A stretch of 12,182 nt of DNA from assembly GCA_945882475.1 (NCBI GenBank), contig CAMCWJ010000052.1, positions 1 to 12,182 on the forward strand. Direction: 5' to 3'. The stretch is from Bifidobacterium breve (GTDB lineage: Bacteria; Actinomycetota; Actinomycetes; Mycobacteriales; Mycobacteriaceae). This document shows, in pieces, positions 7,387-12,182 of this stretch. A program made the position numbers and the translations under genes. The notes under the pieces were generated by a model. It ran no database searches. It was not told the DNA's origin and was given only the letters and a program-made list of their open reading frames with translations. Each line of letters opens with the position of its first letter. Positions within the stretch are counted from its first letter, which is position 1.

Positions 7387-8100
7387 TCAACTCGACCGGT
7401 CGCGCGCTGCCTTTCGGCGAAACAGTTCAGCCGGCCGGCCGCGGGAACCGCTTTCGGATTTCACGCCGGTGGGTACGAGAAGCTGTTGCATTCGGCGACG
7501 AAAGGCGTCGCGATCCCACGGATCGTCGTGACCGGCGACAGCGTCGTGGACAAGTCGAAGGTCGCGCAGTGTGAACGTGCTTCCTAGGAACCGGTCGGGG
7601 TCAGGCTGCTCTTCGTAGCGTGACCGGACGTAGTCCTTGGCGCGTTTGACGATATTGGGGTGGTCCCAGGCCAGCTCGCCGGGCCGGTCCACCGAGACGA
7701 GCCGGGTGCTCTTCGCGGTTCCGTTGCCCAGTGACCTCAGTCGTTCGGGGCGGACCACCGCGACGTGTGCCACGGACAGCACCCAGTGGCGCTCATCGCG
7801 GTTTGGATCGTCGAAGACGTGCAACTGTGCCGGTCGAATGTCTCGCACCCCGAGTTTCTGTTCCAACGAACGTTCGACGGCTTCGGCCAGCGTCTCGCGG
7901 TCACGCAGGAAGGTGCCTGGCAGTGCCCATTTGCCGGTGTCGCCGCGCTCCATCTCCACCACCAGCAGGCCGCGAACGGGGTGGATGGTCAACAGCGCGG
8001 TGTCCACGGCGACGATGGCGCGGGGAAATTCGTAGCAAAACTTGTCGGTGCCCGTTGCTATCGTTGGGTCATGCAGTTCCGGTGTTTCGTCGTTGCGCAT
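7387..8100 (-). CDS. NrtR-like regulator: degenerate Nudix domain plus C-terminal winged helix
   Basis: A 237-residue protein. Residues about 20-150 form a Nudix fold (AIVAVDTALLTI, LLVVEMERG, GKWALPGTFL). The Nudix box is broken: after GTF the spacing to the first Glu is one residue too long, and the catalytic REUxEE reads RSLEQK, so the metal-binding glutamates are lost. Residues about 165-235 (FTLRDLRLVHDAV, then FRRRMQQLLVPTG, then GRPAELFR) match the winged-helix tail of NrtR regulators. NrtR proteins bind ADP-ribose through a Nudix domain and repress NAD-related genes. I chose ATG 8100; a longer frame from 8268 would cross the operator and both promoters. No ribosome site precedes 8100, but TATACT lies 13 nt upstream, giving a very short leader. 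It is divergent from, and probably regulates, the operon at 8256. Confidence 0.82.
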   Translation of the reverse strand: MRNDETPELHDPTIATGTDKFCYEFPRAIVAVDTALLTIHPVRGLLVVEMERGDTGKWALPGTFLRDRETLAEAVERSLEQKLGVRDIRPAQLHVFDDPNRDERHWVLSVAHVAVVRPERLRSLGNGTAKSTRLVSVDRPGELAWDHPNIVKRAKDYVRSRYEEQPDPDRFLGSTFTLRDLRLVHDAVAGHDDPWDRDAFRRRMQQLLVPTGVKSESGSRGRPAELFRRKAARDRSS

Positions 8101-8113
8101 GAGGTCAAAGGCT

Positions 8114-8119
8114 AGTATA
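8114..8119 (-). promoter_or_regulatory. Putative -10 element of the NrtR-like regulator
   Basis: TATACT on the minus strand ends 13 nt before ATG 8100, so transcription would start about 5-7 nt before the start codon. Its outer base coincides with the first base of the inverted repeat at 8119-8141, which suggests autoregulation. No good -35 hexamer is visible. Confidence 0.5.
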
Positions 8120-8141
8120 TATTGCGGAGAACGCGCAATAT
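8119..8141. promoter_or_regulatory. Candidate NrtR-like operator: perfect 8-bp inverted repeat
   Basis: ATATTGCG (8119-8126) and CGCAATAT (8134-8141) are exact reverse complements separated by 7 nt, GAGAACG. Equivalent points on the two half-sites are about 1.5 helical turns apart. The element abuts the -10 of the regulator and fills most of the -35/-10 interval of the plus-strand promoter, so an occupied site could block both. Assigning it to the Nudix/winged-helix protein is inference from position and symmetry. Confidence 0.65.
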
Positions 8142-8151
8142 GTGCTACACT
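8122..8151 (+). promoter_or_regulatory. Putative promoter of the HTH-phosphatase-macro operon
   Basis: TTGCGG (8122-8127) as -35 and TACACT (8146-8151) as -10 are separated by 18 bp; TGC just before TACACT makes an extended -10. Transcription would start near 8158, leaving a leader of about 100 nt before ATG 8256. The -35 lies in the left arm of the inverted repeat and the right arm fills the spacer. Confidence 0.55.
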
Positions 8152-8255
8152 CACGTCGGCCCCGGGGGGATCGCTGCAATACCGGGACGCTGACACGCAA
8201 TAACCACTACGGAAAGAGTCCACAACGTCCAAATCGAGCAAGGGGGAGGGTATCG

Positions 8256-9002
8256 ATGACACAAACAAAAACTGATGCGGTCTTAGTCCTGGGGGATACA
8301 GGAACTGAGCAGCACGCGGAGATGTTCGCGGTCCGGGCGGCCGAGCACGGCGTGATCATCTCCGGGATCTTCGCCTTCGAGGTCGGGGAGGCCGCCGCGG
8401 CCGATGATCTGGCCGAGGTCGAGCAGGTGGTCGCCGCTCTGAGCCGCGCCATCGCCACCCGTCGCAATATCTGGGTTCCTTACCCCCGCGAGGACTTTTG
8501 CCGGGAGGAGCACATTCGCCGGCTCTGCCTCGTGCTCCAGCGGCACGGTCTCACGCTCCGGATGGGCCCCCAGCTCTTTGAATGCCCCGCTGAGGGCGGA
8601 TACAACGTGATCGATATGGCGCTGCGCCATGAGGTCCGGGCCGTCGACGCCCTGGACCACGCCGTCATCGCTGCCGCCGGCGTCCGGACGCTGAGCACCG
8701 AGATTGACGCCGCGTTGGCTGCGCCTCAGACAAGCAGCCCGGACGTGACGTACTTCGGCACAGCCGACGTTGCGAAGCTCTTCCGCAAATCGCAGAACTG
8801 GGTCAGGTGGGCCTTGCGGAACAACGTCTTCATCCGCAAAGACGGCACGCCCATCGAACCGCTGCGCCTCGGCAAGAGTTCGCGCCGCCGGTTCACCGTG
8901 CCGCTGCTGCACGACATGGCCAAGGCCGCCTATCGGCGGGGGATCCTTGACGAGGTCGAGCTTGAGGGGGTGCTTCGGGAGTTGGCCGGCGTGGAGCGGT
9001 AA
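8256..9002 (+). CDS. Unknown alpha/beta domain fused to C-terminal MerR-like helix-turn-helix
   Basis: A 248-residue protein I cannot assign to a named family. Residues about 7-155 alternate strands and helices in a Rossmann-like pattern: DAVLVLGDTGTEQHAEMFAV, GVIISGIFAF, NIWVPYPREDFCREEHIRRL, then a conserved-looking GGYNVIDMALRHEVRAVDALD. Residues about 165-245 (YFGTADVAKLFRKSQNWVRWAL) resemble a MerR/excisionase-type helix-turn-helix followed by a basic RLGKSSRRRF wing. It may bind DNA or act as an adaptor for a nucleotide-binding domain; neither is shown. ATG 8256 follows a strong AGGGGGAGGG with a 5-nt gap; the frame is open further upstream but through the operator and promoter. It is the first gene of the operon, 72 bp before the phosphatase. 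Confidence 0.75.
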   Translation: MTQTKTDAVLVLGDTGTEQHAEMFAVRAAEHGVIISGIFAFEVGEAAAADDLAEVEQVVAALSRAIATRRNIWVPYPREDFCREEHIRRLCLVLQRHGLTLRMGPQLFECPAEGGYNVIDMALRHEVRAVDALDHAVIAAAGVRTLSTEIDAALAAPQTSSPDVTYFGTADVAKLFRKSQNWVRWALRNNVFIRKDGTPIEPLRLGKSSRRRFTVPLLHDMAKAAYRRGILDEVELEGVLRELAGVER

Positions 9003-9074
9003 CGGGTAGCCGGCAGCCTCGCGCTGCACCGACACCTCACCGTATCCATCAACCAACAACCGAAGGAGATCTCT

Positions 9075-9635
9075 ATGTCTCACAACAACAATCAGCAATA
9101 CCCCTCGTGGGAACACGACTCGATAGTGCACGGCTACTGGGTCGTCCGCGGACGCCTGCTCGCCACCGAATATCCCGGTGCCAAGGATGATGAGAAGGCC
9201 CAGCGCAAGCTGCGCATTCTGCTTGACGCCGGCGTCAACTCGTTCGTCGACCTCACCGAGGCCGGGGAACCGACCTGGGGCGGAGCGGCCATGGTGCCCT
9301 ACAGCGAATGGCTGGGCCCCAATGTTGCCTACAAGCGTTTCGCGATTCCCGACACCTCCGTCATCGCCGATTCCGGGTATGACCGGATCCTCGACTACAT
9401 CCGGGCCGAGCTCGATGCCGGCCGAGTTGTCGTGACCCACTGCTGGGGCGGTAAGGGTCGGACCGGGACCGTAGTGGGCGCCTGGCTCATCGACAACGAG
9501 GGCCTCGGCTATCCGCAGGTGATCGACCGCATGCAGGAACTGCGTCGCGGATCCAGCAAGGCCGAGCAGCCCGTCCCGGACACCGAGGAGCAGCACGATG
9601 TCCTTCGCCGTCGCGCTCAGCGAAGGGCGGCCTGA
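9075..9635 (+). CDS. Dual-specificity/tyrosine phosphatase-like protein (Cys-x5-Arg)
   Basis: A 186-residue protein with the Cys-based phosphatase signature: HCWGGKGRTG, nucleophile Cys123 and phosphate-binding Arg129. Asp93 in RFAIPDTSV is placed like the general acid of the WPD/IPD loop. The downstream PVPDTEEQHDVL resembles the SPxTxEQ motif of dual-specificity phosphatases. From memory, P-loops of the form HCWGGxGRTG occur in phosphatases adjacent or fused to ADP-ribosylglycohydrolases, which suits the macro-like neighbour. The substrate could be a phosphoprotein or a small phosphorylated metabolite such as an ADP-ribose phosphate; sequence alone cannot decide. ATG 9075 follows AAGGAGA by 5 nt. 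The next gene starts one base after the stop, so the two are co-translated. Confidence 0.87.
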   Translation: MSHNNNQQYPSWEHDSIVHGYWVVRGRLLATEYPGAKDDEKAQRKLRILLDAGVNSFVDLTEAGEPTWGGAAMVPYSEWLGPNVAYKRFAIPDTSVIADSGYDRILDYIRAELDAGRVVVTHCWGGKGRTGTVVGAWLIDNEGLGYPQVIDRMQELRRGSSKAEQPVPDTEEQHDVLRRRAQRRAA

Positions 9636-9636
9636 C

Positions 9637-10650
9637 ATGACCACTCGGGACTGGTTCGAAAAACTTGTCGGGTTCAGTGAAAGTGACGGCTACGCCGCTG
9701 TTCAGAGCCAGTTGACCGTCGAAGGCGATGAACTCGTCTCGACGGTCAACGGCAAGCGCTACGGCATCGGCGAGCTGACGCTGCCGACGCTGGCCGAGCT
9801 GCGTGCCCGGGTCAATCCGGCTCGGGGGCAACGCAGTTCGGCCCGCATCCTGGTCGCCGATGTGCAGAAGCTGCACTCCGAACCTGAGTACGAAGGAGCG
9901 CTGTTCCAGGTCGCGTCCCAATTCAACCTGCTGGAGATGGTCTCTGAACGTGTCACTCCGGAGCAGGGTGTCACCGGCTACGTCTACGACGGCACTCAGG
10001 GGCCGGCGTGCGCGATGGCAGCCGCCGCGGGAACGATCTACCGGAACTACTTGGTTCCGGTGGGCGATCGCGTCGGGCAGACCCGCGACCATCAGCTTGA
10101 TGCCCTCGCGGGTGTGGGTGCGGCTCTGTCGGATCTGATCGGTATGCCGGTGAGCGAGCTGTGGAACATGCAGAACGGCTACGCGCTCTGCACAGCGAAG
10201 GGCCTGACGGCCATCGCCTATCTGCTGGAGACCGCAGGCGAGGACGTCATCGATGGGGTGCGGAGCGCGCTTGCCATCGGTCTGCACCGTGACGTCGAGG
10301 TCACCGACGGCAGCGGCCGTCGGGTCTCGCAGGCCTACTGCTCAGCGCTTCCGGTCGCCTACTCGTCGCACGCACGGGGAGACTGGGAACCGTTCGCGCG
10401 CTTGGTGCTGCAGGCGTCCTACGAAGCGGTGATGCTGGCCGCAGTCGAGCAGGCAAGTAACGGTGGCTCCAATACGGTGCTGCTGACCCGGATCGGTGGC
10501 GGTGTCTTCGAAAACGGGGACGACTGGATCGACAGCGCCATTGTTCGGGCAATGGACCTCGTCAAGGACGCCGGCCTGGACATCGTCTTCGTGGCGCATA
10601 GGGCAGCTAGCCCTGGCACCCAGGCGATCGTGGACGGATATCAGCGGTGA
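9637..10650 (+). CDS. Macro-like protein of MavL/DUF4804 type, probable ADP-ribose binder or hydrolase
   Basis: A 337-residue protein. Key blocks are ILVADVQKLH (71-80), VASQFNLLEMV (92-102), TQGPACAMAAAAGTIYRNY (120-138), MQNGYAL (178-184) and a late Gly-rich VLLTRIGGGVFENGDDWI (281-298). The QFNxLEM / TQGPACA / RNY combination is what I remember from the macro-like fold of the Legionella effector MavL, which binds ADP-ribose and removes it from ubiquitin; GGGVF resembles the second ADP-ribose loop of macro domains. The predicted role is recognising or hydrolysing ADP-ribose on a protein, nucleic acid or metabolite. ATG 9637 is preferred over 9598 because it lies one base after the phosphatase stop with GAAGGGCGG upstream; 9598 lies within the phosphatase gene. 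Family assignment is from motif memory; activity is unproven. Confidence 0.72.
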   Translation: MTTRDWFEKLVGFSESDGYAAVQSQLTVEGDELVSTVNGKRYGIGELTLPTLAELRARVNPARGQRSSARILVADVQKLHSEPEYEGALFQVASQFNLLEMVSERVTPEQGVTGYVYDGTQGPACAMAAAAGTIYRNYLVPVGDRVGQTRDHQLDALAGVGAALSDLIGMPVSELWNMQNGYALCTAKGLTAIAYLLETAGEDVIDGVRSALAIGLHRDVEVTDGSGRRVSQAYCSALPVAYSSHARGDWEPFARLVLQASYEAVMLAAVEQASNGGSNTVLLTRIGGGVFENGDDWIDSAIVRAMDLVKDAGLDIVFVAHRAASPGTQAIVDGYQR

Positions 10651-10660
10651 CCTAGTACCT

Positions 10661-10678
10661 GCAATTACGCATTATTGC
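10661..10678. promoter_or_regulatory. Imperfect inverted repeat upstream of the third VapBC, possible operator
   Basis: GCAAT (10661-10665) and ATTGC (10674-10678) are reverse complements 8 bp apart, just upstream of the putative -10 at 10682. The position fits a ribbon-helix-helix antitoxin operator, but the arms are only 5 bp, so this is weak. Confidence 0.3.
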
Positions 10679-10681
10679 TGC

Positions 10682-10687
10682 TAATCT
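10682..10687 (+). promoter_or_regulatory. Probable leaderless -10 element of the third VapBC
   Basis: TAATCT fits TAnnnT and ends 6 nt before ATG 10694. There is no Shine-Dalgarno in the short gap, so the transcript probably starts at the ATG. No clear -35 is seen. The module lies only 43 bp after the macro-like gene, yet this element would give it its own transcription. Confidence 0.5.
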
Positions 10688-10693
10688 GCAGGC

Positions 10694-10927
10694 ATGGTTG
10701 CCGTGACGATTAGGGATGTTCCCGACGGAGTCCGTGACGAGCTGGCCGCTCGGGCGGCCCGCGATGGTCAGTCGTTGCAGGAATACCTCCGCACTTTGCT
10801 GGTGAATGTCGCGGAAAAGCCCACCGTGGGCGAGGTGCTGGCTCGTGCGCGGGCCCGAGTCGAGGCGACGGGCGTGCGCCTCGACCCGGCCGTCACCGTT
10901 GCCGCCGAGGACGCCGATCGCAGGTGA
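10694..10927 (+). CDS. Ribbon-helix-helix (FitA/VapB-like) antitoxin of the third VapBC module
   Basis: A 77-residue protein. The N-terminus AVTIRDVPDGVRDELAARAA (3-22) is a ribbon-helix-helix of the FitA/Arc kind: a short strand, then two helices continuing through SLQEYLRTLLVNV (27-39). This part would dimerise and bind the operator. The C-terminal half, TVGEVLARARARVEATG, is a charged helix likely to insert into the toxin. ATG 10694 has no ribosome site but has TAATCT 6 nt upstream, so it is probably leaderless. The stop overlaps the toxin GTG by 4 bp (10924-10927). It is unrelated in sequence to the two antitoxins at 2082 and 2436. Confidence 0.88.
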   Translation: MVAVTIRDVPDGVRDELAARAARDGQSLQEYLRTLLVNVAEKPTVGEVLARARARVEATGVRLDPAVTVAAEDADRR

Positions 10928-11337
10928 GCGCGGCCCGGCTGGTGTGCGACGCCTCGGCTGTCGTCACGGTCTTGCTAGATGCCGGGGAAAGTGGCGTCTG
11001 GCTCGCCCGGCGTTTCGCTTCAGCAGAGTTGTGCGCGCCTGCACTACTGCCCTTTGAGTGCTCAAACGTCATTCGACGGCATGAACTCAGCGGGCTCATC
11101 AGTTCGGACCAGGCGGCCCAAGCGCACGCTGACTTACTGGACCTGCCGATGGACTTATTTCCCTACGAGTCAGTTGCCCAGCGAGTCTGGCAGCTGAGGC
11201 ACAACCTCACTAGCTATGACGCAACATATGTTGCACTCGCCGAAGCCCTGGACGCACCACTGATAACACTGGATCAACGACTTTCTGAAGCGCCTGGAAT
11301 CAGGTGCAGTGTGGAGATCCCGCCCGTTAGGAACTGA
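10924..11337 (+). CDS. PIN-domain toxin of the third VapBC module (VapC)
   Basis: A 137-residue PIN protein with all expected acidic residues: Asp9 in LVCDASAVV, Glu45 in PFECSNVIRR, Asp99 in LTSYDATYVALAEAL and Asp117 in ITLDQRLS. Such proteins are Mg2+-dependent RNases kept inactive by the antitoxin. The GTG start overlaps the antitoxin stop (GTGA), the usual coupling. The SYDATYVALAEAL helix and LITLDQRLS strand resemble several M. tuberculosis VapCs paired with ribbon-helix-helix antitoxins. An internal GTG at 10942 would remove the start of the first strand and is less likely. The RNA target is unknown. It ends 34 bp from the convergent lipoprotein gene, with no clear hairpin terminator between. 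Confidence 0.9.
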   Translation: MSAARLVCDASAVVTVLLDAGESGVWLARRFASAELCAPALLPFECSNVIRRHELSGLISSDQAAQAHADLLDLPMDLFPYESVAQRVWQLRHNLTSYDATYVALAEALDAPLITLDQRLSEAPGIRCSVEIPPVRN

Positions 11338-11371
11338 GTCCGCTGGGCCAGCAGACCGCGTTGCGCCGATG

Positions 11372-12142
11372 TCAGCTCTTGGGCCCAGGGCACTCACCGT
11401 TGACGACCAGCGGCAGATTGATCGTGTCCACCTGCAGCACACCACCGGTGTCTTTCACTCCGCGGGCAATGATGCACTTGCCCTCGACGACGGCGTCACT
11501 TTTCACCTGGTGCCGATCGGCGAAGATGGTGAGGTCGTTGGTCTCGACGGTGGTGTTCGTCTTACTGCCGTCGGCGCCATACGTCGTGAGGGCGATCGTG
11601 GTCCCGGTGACCGAATCGACTGTGCCCCGGAAGCCGCCCAGCGGACTGCGCGGAAGCCCGGCGTTGTCCTGAGAATTGGTCTTTTTGCACTCACCGCCGC
11701 TGTTGGCGCCGATGACCACCGCGTCGGCGACAACGGTGCCGCCTTCGGCTCCGCTGCCGGGCCGGACGGTGACGCAAAGGCCGGGGGTGATGCCGGCCAG
11801 GGTCACGGGCGTCAACTCCATCACCTTGGTTGACTCGGTGAAGGCCACCGCCGCCGCACCCTTCGGTGAGCTGACCTCGACCCGCGTGCCCGCCACCGAG
11901 GCGATCGACCCGCTCACCTCTTCTTCGCCGTCGATGATCACCGGCACCTGGGAGGCCTCAGCCGCGGACGTGGTGGCTCCCGCTACGGCCGATGACGCCG
12001 CTGACGACGCGGCCGACGCGGCCGACGTCACCGATGAGGCGGCCGACTCGGTCTTGGTGGCCGAACCGCACGCGACGGCCGACAGGGCGGTGATCCCGAC
12101 GAGGGCGAGCATCGGGTAGTGGGTGATCGGTGTCTTGGGCAC
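11372..12142 (-). CDS. Lipoprotein with two DUF5666-like repeats
   Basis: A 256-residue exported protein. A hydrophobic segment (about 10-24) ends at Cys25 in SAVACGS, a slightly atypical lipobox with Ala at -3. Residues about 28-65 are an Ala/Ser/Thr linker. Two beta-rich repeats follow: about 72-140 (SGSIASVAGTRVEV ... GLCVTVRPG ... VVADAVVIG) and about 168-245 (FRGTVDSVTGTTIAL ... GKCIIARGV ... LQVDTINL). The shared plan, G-x-I/V-x-S-V-x-G-T-x-I/V, a later G-x-C, then a strand ending in A/D-x-I, is that of DUF5666 proteins of mycobacteria. Cys in each G-x-C could pair. Function is unknown; a cell-envelope location is likely. GTG 12142 is preceded by AGGAG with about 6 nt spacing. Confidence 0.85.
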   Translation of the reverse strand: MPKTPITHYPMLALVGITALSAVACGSATKTESAASSVTSAASAASSAASSAVAGATTSAAEASQVPVIIDGEEEVSGSIASVAGTRVEVSSPKGAAAVAFTESTKVMELTPVTLAGITPGLCVTVRPGSGAEGGTVVADAVVIGANSGGECKKTNSQDNAGLPRSPLGGFRGTVDSVTGTTIALTTYGADGSKTNTTVETNDLTIFADRHQVKSDAVVEGKCIIARGVKDTGGVLQVDTINLPLVVNGECPGPKS

Positions 12143-12182
12143 GGAAACTCCTGCTCGATTGGGGGCGAGACGACGTCGTAAT

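Noticed and set aside
7393..7402. 10-bp palindrome CGACCGGTCG just after the converging stops, as a terminator
   Set aside because: There is no loop and no T-run; it lies within the regulator coding region and short GC palindromes are frequent here.
2381..8149. Exact shared 9-mer TGTGCTACA at 2381-2389 and 8141-8149, as a possible common operator
   Set aside because: At 8141 it has no matching second arm, and in both places the shared part is not more than a repeated word near a promoter; coincidence is likely.
8283..9644. 453-codon minus-strand open frame opposite the HTH and phosphatase genes
   Set aside because: It is antisense to two genes with ribosome sites and recognisable motifs, and it shows no family signature.
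11309..11833. 174-codon plus-strand open frame opposite the DUF5666-like lipoprotein
   Set aside because: The minus-strand gene has a signal peptide, ribosome site and repeat structure; this frame is its complement.

Overview
This is a high-GC actinobacterial window, almost certainly from a mycobacterium (Mycobacterium or Mycolicibacterium). The reasons are GTG starts, dense 4-bp ATGA/GTGA operon overlaps, several promoters whose -10 box sits 6-7 nt from the start codon (leaderless transcripts), and proteins that read as homologues of M. tuberculosis VapB30/VapC30 and UgpABCE. All homology statements come from memory of these families; no search was run.

Layout. 1-1375 (-): N-terminal 458 residues of a large exported protein whose C-terminal part begins a YVTN-type beta-propeller; it runs off the left edge. 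1376-1668: non-coding. 1669-2360 (-): a toxin-antitoxin pair, Phd/YefM-type antitoxin plus PIN toxin. 2436-3079 (+): a second, unrelated pair, VapB30/VapC30-like, transcribed divergently from the first. 3228-7385 (+): a four-gene ABC importer operon ugpC-ugpA-ugpE-ugpB, each junction a 4-bp overlap, predicted to import a glycerophosphodiester such as glycerophosphocholine. 7387-8100 (-): a Nudix-plus-winged-helix regulator of the NrtR type with a broken Nudix box. 8256-10650 (+), divergent from the regulator: three genes encoding an unknown domain fused to a helix-turn-helix, a dual-specificity-type phosphatase, and a macro-like (MavL/DUF4804-like) probable ADP-ribose-binding protein. 10694-11337 (+): a third VapBC pair. 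11372-12142 (-): a DUF5666-type lipoprotein, convergent with the third VapBC.

The part most worth attention is 7387-10650. A regulator of a type known to sense ADP-ribose faces an operon containing a macro-like protein and a phosphatase. A 23-bp inverted repeat between them touches the putative promoters of both directions. I read this as a candidate NAD/ADP-ribose-responsive module that processes ADP-ribosylated substrates or phosphorylated ADP-ribose. That is inference. The rest is accessory material: three toxin-antitoxin loci in about 9.7 kb, each with a probable leaderless promoter.

No tRNA, rRNA, CRISPR array, insertion sequence, attachment site or convincing intrinsic terminator was seen.
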